This document shows, one piece after another, positions 8,262 through 17,139 of a stretch of 38,813 nt of DNA. Source of the stretch: Pseudomonas fluorescens (GTDB taxonomy: Bacteria; Pseudomonadota; Gammaproteobacteria; Pseudomonadales; Pseudomonadaceae); NCBI RefSeq assembly GCF_018614775.1, contig NZ_JAGGOF010000103.1, forward strand, positions 1 through 38,813. Direction: 5' to 3'. A program made the position numbers and the translations under genes. The first letter of the stretch is position 1; each line of letters begins with the position of its first letter. The notes beneath the pieces were generated by a model. The model was not told the origin of the DNA. It ran no database searches and saw nothing but the letters and a program-made list of their open reading frames with translations.

Positions 8262-8501
8262 ATGCTGGAGCTTTATATCGTTTTGATATTGGTTGATATT
8301 AATGTGCAATTAACGGAGTAACTTACTCGATATAAAAACCGACTTATTAAACCTTTCGCATCGATATCAATGCGCCTCTAATGATGGATTTTTTCTTAAT
8401 CACTCGATTTAATTCGAGCGATATCTCCTGCCTGTCGATTAATCAACTTTGACGTCTGTCGCTGCTTGTTTTTTATTTGCAATTACATATTGCACTGATC
8501 A
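8262..8501. other. AT-rich regulatory gap before acsF
   Basis: This 240-bp gap is clearly more AT-rich than its neighbours and has no gene. It contains repeated TTGATATT words (about 8283-8299) and a near-palindrome CTCGATTTAATTCGAG (8403-8418). It most likely holds the promoter and activator sites for the acs operon, but I cannot place -35/-10 boxes with confidence. Confidence 0.5.
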
Positions 8502-8520
8502 GCGAATGATAATAATTTGC
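8502..8520. promoter_or_regulatory. Fur box upstream of acsF
   Basis: GCGAATGATAATAATTTGC matches 14 of 19 positions of the classical Fur consensus (GATAATGATAATCATTATC), including an unbroken AATGATAAT core. It lies 29 bp before the acsF start, well placed for iron repression of the biosynthetic operon. Confidence 0.7.
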
Positions 8521-8549
8521 ATGTCGGGACTTATCAGGGCTGATTACTC

Positions 8550-9926
8550 ATGTTGAACCAAAGCGTTGCGCGCATCGAATCCTTGCCGAAAGACAATGCT
8601 CATTATCTGGGCCGCCAAGGCCAATTCGAATCCAATGTTCGTAGTTATCCACGCAAGTTACCGCTGGCGATTGCCAAGGCTCGCGGCGTGTGGGTGACGG
8701 ATGTGGAAGGCAGGACCTATCTCGACTGCCTGGCCGGAGCCGGGACCCTGGCCTTGGGCCACAACCATGAAGACATCATCGCCAGCATCGATCATTTCAT
8801 GGCCTCGGGCATGCCGATGCACACCCTGGACCTCACCACTGCGCAGAAAGATGCCTTCAGTGAAAAACTGCTGAGCCTGCTGCCGGGCCAGGGGCGTGAC
8901 TATTGCCTGCAGTTCTGTGGGCCCTCCGGCGCGGATGCCGTGGAGGCGGCGCTCAAGCTGGCCAAGACCTTCACCGGGCGCAGCAACATCATCAGCTTCA
9001 GCGGTGGATATCATGGGATGACCCACGGCGCATTGGCGGTAACGGGCAATACCGGGCCGAAAGACGCCGTGGCGTCCTTGATGCCGGGCGTGCAGTTCAT
9101 GCCGTATCCCCATGAATATCGTTGCCCGCTGGGTATCGGCGGCGAAGCCGGTGTCGAAGCGCTGTCCCATTACTTCACCCAGTTCATCGAGGACGTGGAA
9201 AGCGGCGTTTCGCTGCCGGCGGCGGTGATCCTGGAGGCCGTGCAAGGCGAGGGCGGCGTCAACTGCGCGCCAACCTGCTGGTTACGCCGTATCCGCGAGG
9301 TGACCCAGCGGCACGGCATCCTGCTGATCGTCGATGAAGTCCAGGCGGGCTTCGGTCGTACCGGCAAGATGTTTGCCTTCGAGCACGCCGGGATCGAGCC
9401 GGACGTTATCGTCATGTCCAAGGCAGTGGGCGGCGGGCTGCCGCTGGCTGTGCTGGGCTTCAAGCGTGAGTTCGATGCCTGGCAGCCGGGCGCTCACACC
9501 GGGACATTCCGTGGCAACCAGATGGCCATGGCCACGGGGCTGGCCACGCTCAACGCTTTGCAGCAACAGAATCTTCCCGCCCAGGCCGAGCGCCGTGGAA
9601 ACTGGCTCAAGACTCGACTGGTGGAACTGCAGCAACGCTTCCCGGCCCTCGGCCAGGTTCGGGGGCGCGGGTTGATGCTGGGGATCGAGATCGTCGACGA
9701 ACGCCAGGCGCCTGATCGGTTGAACAGCCACCCGGGAGACCCTTCCCTGGCCGTCGCCATCCAGAAACAGTGCTTCGACCACGGGTTGTTACTGGAACGA
9801 GGGGGGCGCCAAGGCAACGTGATCCGTCTGTTGCCGCCGTTGATCATCGACGACCAACAGTGCGCCCTTGTGCTCGAACGATTTGAAATGGCCCTGCAAG
9901 CGGCACTTTTGCAAGAGCGCAATTAA
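8550..9926 (+). CDS. acsF: Diaminobutyrate--2-oxoglutarate aminotransferase, achromobactin synthesis
   Basis: A 458-residue class III PLP aminotransferase. It makes L-2,4-diaminobutyrate from aspartate semialdehyde with glutamate as amino donor, one of the building blocks of achromobactin. The N-terminus is typical of the DABA aminotransferase group (FESNVRSYPRKLPLAIAKARG). LIVDEVQAGFGRTG is the class III cofactor-site signature, and the PLP lysine is Lys291 in VMSKAVGGGLP. Start ATG 8550 has only a weak CAGGG Shine-Dalgarno sequence. It is the first gene after the Fur box and is separated from acsD by 172 bp carrying two palindromes, so the operon may have internal control here. The symbol rests on family plus gene order (acsF-D-E-MFS-C-B-A). 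Confidence 0.9.
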   Translation: MLNQSVARIESLPKDNAHYLGRQGQFESNVRSYPRKLPLAIAKARGVWVTDVEGRTYLDCLAGAGTLALGHNHEDIIASIDHFMASGMPMHTLDLTTAQKDAFSEKLLSLLPGQGRDYCLQFCGPSGADAVEAALKLAKTFTGRSNIISFSGGYHGMTHGALAVTGNTGPKDAVASLMPGVQFMPYPHEYRCPLGIGGEAGVEALSHYFTQFIEDVESGVSLPAAVILEAVQGEGGVNCAPTCWLRRIREVTQRHGILLIVDEVQAGFGRTGKMFAFEHAGIEPDVIVMSKAVGGGLPLAVLGFKREFDAWQPGAHTGTFRGNQMAMATGLATLNALQQQNLPAQAERRGNWLKTRLVELQQRFPALGQVRGRGLMLGIEIVDERQAPDRLNSHPGDPSLAVAIQKQCFDHGLLLERGGRQGNVIRLLPPLIIDDQQCALVLERFEMALQAALLQERN

Positions 9927-9996
9927 ACCCATAGCCCAACGATGGGCGTGACGCTGTAAGCCTTATCCATCGCTAGATAAACAGCATTAAGCACTT

Positions 9997-10009
9997 TCCG
10001 ATTATCGGA
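9997..10009. repeat. 13-bp perfect palindrome between acsF and acsD
   Basis: TCCGAT-T-ATCGGA is a perfect inverted repeat with a one-base centre, in the 172-bp acsF-acsD gap. It could be an operator half of a control region. No regulator can be named. Confidence 0.4.
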
Positions 10010-10070
10010 GGGGCGGGCAACTGTTGTGTTCGCTAAATGCGTTTTGAACTTGCCCAGACATGAAGTCATC

Positions 10071-10093
10071 CGTAACCCGTGGGTTACGAGGAG
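10071..10093 (+). promoter_or_regulatory. Hairpin/palindrome touching the acsD ribosome-binding site
   Basis: CGTAACCC (10071-10078) and GGGTTACG (10081-10088) are perfect complements separated by GT. The last G is also the first base of the acsD Shine-Dalgarno sequence GAGGAG (10088-10093), five bases before ATG 10099. As RNA it would form a stem next to the ribosome-binding site; as DNA it would be an 18-bp operator. Confidence 0.5.
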
Positions 10094-10098
10094 CAACT

Positions 10099-11883
10099 AT
10101 GCAACATTCTGATCGTATTGTTTTATCCCGTCGCGTCAGTGAATTGGCGAGCACCCGTGCCTTGCTCAATTGTTTGATCAAAGAGTTCGCACTGCCGGAA
10201 AACTGCCTCGACTATCACTGGCCCGAGGATATGCAGGGCATCGCGCCCGGAAGTTATCTGGAAGGGCTGCAATTCAAGGGCATTCCCCTGACCATCAGCC
10301 TGCCCAACGGCCAGCAGTTCTTCGTGATGGTGGATCGTCGCGACCGTCTCGGCAGCCATCGCTACCTGTCCGATGTCTATGCGCGCCAGGGCGATGCGCC
10401 GTGGTGCCACCTGGCGTTTCCCGAATTCGTCGCCCGATTGCTCGGCGCCTGTGAGCACATGACCCGCGCCAGCAACGATGAATTGCTGGCCCAGGTGCTG
10501 CAAAGCCAATCCCTCACCGCCGCCATCGTCGCCCACAACATGGACGGGGAGGGACCTGCGCCGCTGAGCAACTACCTCGCCAGCGAGCAGGGGTTGTGGT
10601 TCGGCCATCCGAACCATCCGGCACCCAAGGCGCGGTTGTGGCCTGCCCACCTGGCCCAGGAAACCTACGCCCCGGAGTTCCAGGCCCGCACGGCGCTGCA
10701 TCTGTTCGAGGTGCCGCGCGACGGGCTGTGCATTTCCGCCAACGGGCTGACCGAAGAGCAGGTATTGGCCGGGTTCGCCGACCAGGGCGGCGCGCAGCCG
10801 GGCCGGGCGATCATCTGCCTGCATCCGGTCCAGGCGCAGTTGTTCGTGCAGGACCGACGGGTGCAGCAGTTGCTGGAGCTGGGCGAATTGCGAGACCTGG
10901 GCGCCACCGGCGCATTGGCCAGCCCGACGGCGTCGATGCGCACCTGGTACATCGAAGGGCACGACTATTTCATCAAGGGGTCGTTGAACGTGCGCATTAC
11001 CAACTGCGTGCGCAAGAACGCCTGGTATGAACTGGAAAGCACCTTGATCATCGACCAGTTGTTCCAGCGCCTGCAGCAGACCCAGCCGCACACCCTGGGC
11101 GGGCTGTCCACGGTGGCAGAGCCGGGCTCGTTGAGCTGGGCACCGAAACACGCCAGCGAAGCCGACGGCCACTGGTTCCGCGAACAGACCGGGGCGATTC
11201 TGCGGGAGAACTTCTGCCGCCACGCCGGTGCCGACGTCAGCGTCATGGCCGGTACGCTGTTCGCCCGGGACATTCATTCCCAGCCGCTGGTCCATGAGTT
11301 CCTGCACGCCATCAACGGCCGCGCACTGGACGACGGGCAGTTGCTGGACTGGTTCGACCGCTACCAGGCGCTGTTGCTGCGCCCGGTGCTGGCACTGTTC
11401 TTCAACCACGGCGTAGTGATGGAGCCGCACCTGCAGAACAGCGTGCTGATCCACGACAACGGTCAGCCGCAGCAACTGCTGCTACGGGACTTCGAAGGGG
11501 TCAAGCTGACCGAAGAGCTGGGCATGGCCGGTATCGACATCGGCCTGCATCCCCGCGTGCGCCAATCGTTGCTCTATAGCCGTGAACAAGGCTGGAGCCG
11601 CATCACTTATTGCCTGCTGGTCAACAACCTGTCCGAGGCGGTGCTGGCCCTGAGCTGGGAGCGCCCGCGCCTGGCACCGCTGATGTGGGAGCGGGTCGCG
11701 CGGCAACTGCGCAGCATCCGTGAGGAACTGGTCCGGCCCGCGCCGGAACTGGATGCGCTGATTGCCGGCGAGTCGATTCCCTGCAAAACCAACTTGAAGG
11801 TCCGTCTGGCCGCCAAGGCCGACCGCCAGGCCGGTTACGTCAGCCTGCGTTCGCCCTGGGGTACGGAGGTGCGCTATGCCTGA
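10099..11883 (+). CDS. acsD: NIS siderophore synthetase AcsD
   Basis: A 594-residue IucA/IucC-family (NRPS-independent siderophore) synthetase. Characterised AcsD activates one prochiral carboxylate of citrate as an adenylate and esterifies L-serine, the first step of achromobactin assembly. Family motifs are visible: GHPNHPAPKAR (about 168-178), the ATP/citrate-site segment SPTASMRTW followed by KGSLNVRITNCVRKN, and the C-terminal EPHLQNSVLI and LRDFEG. The start ATG 10099 is fixed by GAGGAG five bases upstream; an earlier in-frame ATG at 10060 has no such site and would lie before the hairpin. It overlaps acsE by eight bases. Assignment among the three NIS genes rests on order and on its LHPVQ motif where the other two have VHPWQ. 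Confidence 0.9.
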   Translation: MQHSDRIVLSRRVSELASTRALLNCLIKEFALPENCLDYHWPEDMQGIAPGSYLEGLQFKGIPLTISLPNGQQFFVMVDRRDRLGSHRYLSDVYARQGDAPWCHLAFPEFVARLLGACEHMTRASNDELLAQVLQSQSLTAAIVAHNMDGEGPAPLSNYLASEQGLWFGHPNHPAPKARLWPAHLAQETYAPEFQARTALHLFEVPRDGLCISANGLTEEQVLAGFADQGGAQPGRAIICLHPVQAQLFVQDRRVQQLLELGELRDLGATGALASPTASMRTWYIEGHDYFIKGSLNVRITNCVRKNAWYELESTLIIDQLFQRLQQTQPHTLGGLSTVAEPGSLSWAPKHASEADGHWFREQTGAILRENFCRHAGADVSVMAGTLFARDIHSQPLVHEFLHAINGRALDDGQLLDWFDRYQALLLRPVLALFFNHGVVMEPHLQNSVLIHDNGQPQQLLLRDFEGVKLTEELGMAGIDIGLHPRVRQSLLYSREQGWSRITYCLLVNNLSEAVLALSWERPRLAPLMWERVARQLRSIREELVRPAPELDALIAGESIPCKTNLKVRLAAKADRQAGYVSLRSPWGTEVRYA

Positions 11884-13087
11884 TCTGCCCGAAACGGTGA
11901 TGGCCGCCATCGACGGCGCCCGGCGCAGCAGCGAAGACCCGTTGGCACTGTTCGTTTACGACCTGGACGCGCTGACCCGTCACGTCAGTGAGGTCATGTC
12001 CGCGCTGCCTGCCGGTGTGGAGTTGTATTACGCGATCAAGGCCAACAGCGAAGCGCCGATACTTGAGGCGCTGGCCCCGTTGGTCAGCGGCTTCGAGATT
12101 TCCTCCGGCGGTGAAATCGACCGGGTCATGGCGTGCCCGATACACAAGCCCTACGTGTTTTCCGGCCCTGGCAAACTCGACTCGGACCTGCAGGCCGCTC
12201 TGCAAAGCCAGGTCGAGGCCATCCACCTGGAAAGCCTCAATGAAATCGACCGCTTGCAACGTCTCGCGCAACGGGCGGGCCGCGTCCAGCCGGTGTTCAT
12301 CCGCATCAACCCGCAATTGCCATCGACCCTGTCGAGCAAGTTGGCGATGGCCGGCACCGCAACCCCTTTTGGCATCGATGAAGCCGAGCTGCCTGAAGCG
12401 GTACGGCGGGTGCAGGCTTTCAGCCACCTGAGCCTCAAGGGTTTCCATGTGCACGCGATGTCCCACCAGAACTCGGTGGAGCGTCACGAGCAGTTGCTGG
12501 ATTTCTATCTGCAACGCTGGATTGAATGGAAGTCGCTGGCGACAGGGGATGGGCAGCCGACCCACCTGAATGTCGGTGGCGGCATTGGCGTCGACTACCT
12601 GACCGGGCAGCGGTTCGACTGGCAGCGGCTGTGCCGGCACCTGGGCAAGTCCCTGGCCACCCATGAACAGCCGCCCGTGGTGCGTTTCGAACCCGGGCGT
12701 TTCATCAGCGCATGCTGTGGCTATTACGTGATCGAAGTGCTGGACGCCAAGAGCAGTCATGGCGAGCACTTCCTGGTCTGCCGTGGGGGGACCCATCAGT
12801 TCCGCCTGCCAGCGGCCCAGAGTCATGATCATCCGGTCATTCACTTGCCGCGCCGGCGCAAGCCTCAACCCGACACCGCAAAGACCTGGACCGTGGTGGG
12901 CCAGCTGTGCACGCCCAAGGACGTGCTGAGCCGGGGCCGCGCGCTGCAAGGTGCCGAGGTGGGTGACCTGCTGGTGTTGCCCTTGGCTGGCGCCTACGGC
13001 TACAACATTTCCCACGCGGACTTCCTGTGCCATCCGCGTCCGGTGCAGCACTTTGTCAGCGCCCTCATGTCGGGAGCGGCGTTGTGA
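11876..13087 (+). CDS. acsE: PLP-dependent decarboxylase AcsE
   Basis: A 403-residue fold-III PLP decarboxylase of the ornithine/diaminopimelate group. In achromobactin (and SbnH in staphyloferrin B) synthesis this enzyme decarboxylates the citryl-amino-acid intermediate, here converting the serine ester to the ethanolamine ester. The PLP lysine is Lys55 in YYAIKANSE; the barrel continues with FEISSGGEIDR, LNVGGGIGVDY and RFEPGRFISACCGYYVIEVLDAK, and the partner-subunit active-site segment GQLCTPKDVL is present. GGAGG (11865-11869) lies six bases before ATG 11876, inside the end of acsD. Its stop overlaps the GTG start of the exporter (GTGA). Confidence 0.92.
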   Translation: MPDLPETVMAAIDGARRSSEDPLALFVYDLDALTRHVSEVMSALPAGVELYYAIKANSEAPILEALAPLVSGFEISSGGEIDRVMACPIHKPYVFSGPGKLDSDLQAALQSQVEAIHLESLNEIDRLQRLAQRAGRVQPVFIRINPQLPSTLSSKLAMAGTATPFGIDEAELPEAVRRVQAFSHLSLKGFHVHAMSHQNSVERHEQLLDFYLQRWIEWKSLATGDGQPTHLNVGGGIGVDYLTGQRFDWQRLCRHLGKSLATHEQPPVVRFEPGRFISACCGYYVIEVLDAKSSHGEHFLVCRGGTHQFRLPAAQSHDHPVIHLPRRRKPQPDTAKTWTVVGQLCTPKDVLSRGRALQGAEVGDLLVLPLAGAYGYNISHADFLCHPRPVQHFVSALMSGAAL

Positions 13088-14490
13088 CAGCGCCGCGTCA
13101 CTGGGTAGTGATCAACGTGATGCTGGGCACGCTCACGGTCAGCCTCAACAACAGCTCCCTCAACCCGGCGTTGCCAGCGTTCATGGAGGCGTTTGCCATC
13201 GGTCCGCTGATGGCGACCTGGATCGTCGCAGGGTTCATGACGGCCATGGGCATGACCATGCCGCTGACCAGCTTCCTCAGCCAGCGGGTCGGCCGAAAGC
13301 GTCTGTACCTGTGGGGCGTGGTGCTGTTCATTGGTGGTTCGTTGATGGGCGCGATGGCCAATTCCATTGGGCTGGTGATCGCGGCACGGGCGCTCCAGGG
13401 GGTTGCCAGCGGGCTGATGATCCCTTTGTCCCTGGCGATCATTTTCTCGGTGTATGCCAAGGACGAGCGCGGTCAGGTGACGGGCGTATGGAGCGCCGTG
13501 GTGATGCTGGCGCCGGCGCTGGGGCCCCTGTGCGGAAGCCTGCTGCTGGAGTGGTTCAGTTGGCGCTCGCTGTTCCTGATGAATGTGCCCATCGGGCTGG
13601 TGGCGCTGATCCTCGGCGTGGGCGTGTTACCGGCTTGCGAGCCGCCGGAGCGCAAGCCTTTCGACTTCGCCGGGTATGTGTTGATCGCCTCGGGTATTGG
13701 ATTGCTGATGGTCGCCGCCAGTCGCTTGCACCACGCCGACGGCCTGGTGGACCCGCTCAACCTGAGCATGCTCGTGGCCGGCGTGCTGTGCCTGGTGGCC
13801 TTCGTCCGTGTGGAGTTGAGCCGTCCTGAGCCGTTGCTCAACCTGCGGATCTTCAACCTGCGCGGCTACCGCCTGAGCGTGATCATCGCCGTGGTGCAAT
13901 CGGTGGGCATGTTCGAGTGCCTGGTGCTGGTGCCACTGCTGGTGCAAATGGTGCTGGGCTACAGCGCGATCTGGACCGGCCTGGCCTTGCTGTGCACTGC
14001 CGGGTTCGCCAGCCTGTTCGGGCAGATCGGCGGCAACTTGCTGGACCGCTATGGGCCCCGAGCGGTGGTGGCAGTGGGCATGCTCCTGACTGGCGCGGCG
14101 ACCCTGGCCCTGGGGATGCTACCCCCCCAGGCCACCATTACCACGGTCTTTGTACTGATGATGGTGCGCGGCGCCGGGCTGGGGCTTTCCTATATGCCGG
14201 TGACCACCGCCGGGCTCAACGCCCTGCCGGAACCGATGGTTACCCAGGGCGCCGCCATGAACAACATCTCCCGGCGGCTCGTGTCCTCGCTGGCCATCGT
14301 CATTGCTTCGCTCTGGCTGGAAATGCGCTTGGGTACCGAGGTCGGTTCGGTGCTGCGAACCTCTGGCGCCATCAGCGAAGTGTTTATCGCCACCGGCGTG
14401 CTGATTTTGCTGGCCTTGCCCTGCGCCTGGCGCTTTCCCATGCCGGAACGGACGGCCGAGGCGCCGTCCATTGCCCTCGAACAACGTTGA
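13084..14490 (+). CDS. MFS transporter, probable achromobactin exporter
   Basis: A 468-residue multi-pass inner-membrane protein of the major facilitator superfamily (DHA2/EmrB-like, about 14 predicted helices). The loop-2 motif appears as SFLSQRVGRKRLYLWG, and ARALQGVASGLMIPL is the conserved helix-4 segment. The position between acsE and acsC is that of yhcA in the Dickeya cluster and of sbnD in staphyloferrin B clusters, so siderophore export is inferred. I set the start at GTG 13084, which overlaps the acsE stop as GTGA and has GGGAG (13072-13076) seven bases upstream; the upstream in-frame extension inside acsE looks unrelated. Confidence 0.88.
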   Translation: MTAPRHWVVINVMLGTLTVSLNNSSLNPALPAFMEAFAIGPLMATWIVAGFMTAMGMTMPLTSFLSQRVGRKRLYLWGVVLFIGGSLMGAMANSIGLVIAARALQGVASGLMIPLSLAIIFSVYAKDERGQVTGVWSAVVMLAPALGPLCGSLLLEWFSWRSLFLMNVPIGLVALILGVGVLPACEPPERKPFDFAGYVLIASGIGLLMVAASRLHHADGLVDPLNLSMLVAGVLCLVAFVRVELSRPEPLLNLRIFNLRGYRLSVIIAVVQSVGMFECLVLVPLLVQMVLGYSAIWTGLALLCTAGFASLFGQIGGNLLDRYGPRAVVAVGMLLTGAATLALGMLPPQATITTVFVLMMVRGAGLGLSYMPVTTAGLNALPEPMVTQGAAMNNISRRLVSSLAIVIASLWLEMRLGTEVGSVLRTSGAISEVFIATGVLILLALPCAWRFPMPERTAEAPSIALEQR

Positions 14491-14506
14491 TAGATAAGGA
14501 ATCCCC

Positions 14507-16363
14507 ATGACGATTTTTGAACACGCGCCGCTGTCCACCGCCCCAGGTGCCTGGCTGGCGAACACCCATGCCGATGTCTGTGTGAAAGTCCAGCAGCGGG
14601 TGGTCGGTCAATTGCTGCAAACCCTGCTGTACGAAGACGTGTTGGCGTACCAGTGCCAGGCGCTGGAAAGCGGCCAGTATCGTTTCATCGTGCAAGGTAC
14701 CGATGCCGCGCAGAACCCCGTGCAATACCAGTGCACCGGCCTGCGCAGCAGCAGTTTCGAGCTGATCCGCCTGGACCACGCCAGCCTTGAGCGGGTCGAT
14801 GCCGCAGGCCGGTCCGCAGCGCCGGACCTGCACCAGGCGTTGGCCGAACTGCTCGGCGGGTTCGAAGGCAGTGCCCACCTGCCGCGCTTCATCCAGGAGC
14901 TGGAGCAGACCCAGCTCAAGGATCTGCAATCGCGCCACCAGGGCTACAGCGCCCCGCGAGCAGCCCATCGGCTGGACGTGGACGCGCTGGAACAGCACTT
15001 CATGGACGCCCACAGCTACCATCCTTGCTACAAGTCACGGATTGGTTTCTCCCTGCAGGACAACACCCGCTATGGGCCGGAGTTCGCCAGCCCGATTGCC
15101 ATCGTCTGGCTGGCCGTGGCCAAGTCCTGCGGGGCGATGAATCATTCGAGCAAAATTGATTTCGACGCGTTCATCCGCCAGGAGGCCGGGGAGTCCCGTC
15201 TGCAACAACTGGCCGCGACCCTCGAAGGCCGTGGTCAGTCGCCGGACGATTACTGGGTGATTGCCGTTCATCCGTGGCAGTGGGAAAACACCATCGTCCC
15301 GACGTTCTATCCCGAGCTGATCAGCGGTGAGCTGATTGACCTGGGTGTCTCGCAGGACCAGTACAAGGCCCAGCAATCGATCCGCACCCTGGCCAACGCC
15401 AGCACCCCCGAGCGCCCTTATGTCAAGCTGGCGATGAGCATGACCAACACCTCCAGCACGCGGATCCTGGCGCGGCACACGGTCATGAACGGGCCGATCA
15501 TCACTGACTGGCTGCAACAGCTCATCGCTACCGACAGCACCGCCCGCGCCCTGGACTTCGTCATCCTCGGCGAAGTGGTCGGCGTCAGCTTCAGCTACGA
15601 CCACCTGCCGGCCACCCGTGCGCCGCAGGCCTACGGTACGCTCGGCGCCCTCTGGCGCGAAAGCATCCACGGCTACCTCAAGCCCGACGAGCAAGCCGTA
15701 CCGTTCAACGGCCTGAGCCACGTGGAAAACCGCTACGGCCAGGGCGAACAGGTGCCGTTCATCGACGCCTGGATCGCCCAGTACGGCTTGCACGCCTGGA
15801 CCCAGCGGCTGCTGGACGTCACCGTGCCGCCGATCATTCATATGCTCTACGCCGAAGGCATCGGCATGGAGTCTCATGGCCAGAACATCGTGCTGATCGT
15901 CAAGGACGGTTGGCCGCAACGCATCGCCCTCAAGGATTTCCATGATGGCGTGCGTTATTCCCCGGCGCACCTGGCGCGCCCGGAACTGTGCCCGACCCTG
16001 GTGCCGTTGCCCGACAGCCATGCAAAGCTGAACCGTAACTCGTTCATCCTCACCGACGATGTCAACGCGGTGCGCGACTTCTCCTGTGATTGTTTCTTCT
16101 TCATCTGCCTGGCGGAAATGGCGATCTTCCTGCGCCAGCACTATCAGCTGGACGAACCCCGTTTCTGGCAGATGACCGCTGGCGTCATCACCGCCTACCA
16201 GGCCGCGCACCCTCAGCATCGCGAGCGCTTTGCATTGTTCGACGTATTTGCGCCCGCCTATGAAGTGGAAGAACTCACCAAGCGCCGCCTGCTGGGTGAC
16301 GGTGAGCGGCGCTTCAAATCGGTGCCCAATCCGCTGCACGCATTCAGGCCGCAGGCATGCTGA
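14507..16363 (+). CDS. acsC: NIS siderophore synthetase AcsC
   Basis: A 618-residue IucA/IucC-family synthetase. It would join a further building block (diaminobutyrate or 2-oxoglutarate unit) to the citrate core; the exact step is not readable from sequence. Motifs: HPCYKSRIGF near residue 180, VHPWQWENTIVP near 256, the MSMTNTSSTRIL region near 310, MESHGQNIVLI and LKDFHDG near 455-485. AAGGA (14496-14500) sits six bases before ATG 14507. It starts 16 bp after the exporter and its end overlaps the acsB start by seven bases. The family order supports the AcsC name. Confidence 0.88.
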   Translation: MTIFEHAPLSTAPGAWLANTHADVCVKVQQRVVGQLLQTLLYEDVLAYQCQALESGQYRFIVQGTDAAQNPVQYQCTGLRSSSFELIRLDHASLERVDAAGRSAAPDLHQALAELLGGFEGSAHLPRFIQELEQTQLKDLQSRHQGYSAPRAAHRLDVDALEQHFMDAHSYHPCYKSRIGFSLQDNTRYGPEFASPIAIVWLAVAKSCGAMNHSSKIDFDAFIRQEAGESRLQQLAATLEGRGQSPDDYWVIAVHPWQWENTIVPTFYPELISGELIDLGVSQDQYKAQQSIRTLANASTPERPYVKLAMSMTNTSSTRILARHTVMNGPIITDWLQQLIATDSTARALDFVILGEVVGVSFSYDHLPATRAPQAYGTLGALWRESIHGYLKPDEQAVPFNGLSHVENRYGQGEQVPFIDAWIAQYGLHAWTQRLLDVTVPPIIHMLYAEGIGMESHGQNIVLIVKDGWPQRIALKDFHDGVRYSPAHLARPELCPTLVPLPDSHAKLNRNSFILTDDVNAVRDFSCDCFFFICLAEMAIFLRQHYQLDEPRFWQMTAGVITAYQAAHPQHRERFALFDVFAPAYEVEELTKRRLLGDGERRFKSVPNPLHAFRPQAC

Positions 16364-17139
16364 GAACCAATCAACTGAAGCTCAAGATCGGCGCGGGGCA
16401 GGCCGCCTACGGCCTGATCAGTTCAATTCCGTCGGCCATGGCAATCGAGCTGATCGCCGAGGCGGGCTATGACTTCGTGATCATCGACATGGAGCATGTG
16501 TTGATCAACCCGGAAACGGTCGAGCACATGATCCGCATGGCCGAGGCCTACGCCATCACGCCGCTGGTACGGGTTGCGGACCTGAATCCGAAAACCCTGT
16601 TGCGCCTGCTCGACGGCGGTGCCCAGGGCATCGTTTTGCCCATGATCGAAAGCCCCGGGCAACTGGCCGATGCGATTGCGGCGTGCAAATACCATCCGCT
16701 GGGGCGACGCAGCCTGAACGCCGGGCGCCCCGGTTCGTTTGGCAAGCACAGCCTGGCGGACTATGTGGCGTTGGCCAACGAGCAGATCATGGTGGTGGCG
16801 ATGATCGAGAGCGCCGAAGGCGTCCGGCGGGCAGCGGATATCGCGGCAGTACCCGGCCTGGACCTGATCCTGGAAGGCGCAGCGGACCTGTCCCAGTCCC
16901 TCGGTACGCCCTGGCAGATCAGCACGCCAACGGTGCAACAGGCCTTGCTGGACACCTGGCAGGCGGCCCGCGACGCCGGCATTCCCTATTGCGCGATTCC
17001 TCGCCAACCCGACGACCACGCCCGCTGGCGTGGCCGGGGGGTGAACACGTTTGTGCTGGGCGACGAGCGCGGTATCGCGTTCCGCGCCCTTCAGGGCCGT
17101 CTGGCCACACTTTCTTCACAAGGACATGAATCAAAATGA
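16357..17139 (+). CDS. acsB: HpcH/HpaI-family enzyme AcsB (SbnG-like citrate synthase)
   Basis: A 260-residue class II (metal-dependent) aldolase-like TIM-barrel protein. Visible family features are IIDMEH (Asp44, Glu46, His47), AMIESAEG (Glu151) and GAADLSQSLG (Asp177); Glu151 and Asp177 occupy the usual metal-ligand positions. The homologous SbnG of staphyloferrin B clusters is a demonstrated citrate synthase, condensing oxaloacetate and acetyl-CoA. The same siderophore-dedicated citrate supply is inferred here, since AcsD needs citrate. It overlaps acsC by seven bases, and its TGA overlaps the acsA ATG, so the three genes are coupled. Confidence 0.85.
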   Translation: MLRTNQLKLKIGAGQAAYGLISSIPSAMAIELIAEAGYDFVIIDMEHVLINPETVEHMIRMAEAYAITPLVRVADLNPKTLLRLLDGGAQGIVLPMIESPGQLADAIAACKYHPLGRRSLNAGRPGSFGKHSLADYVALANEQIMVVAMIESAEGVRRAADIAAVPGLDLILEGAADLSQSLGTPWQISTPTVQQALLDTWQAARDAGIPYCAIPRQPDDHARWRGRGVNTFVLGDERGIAFRALQGRLATLSSQGHESK

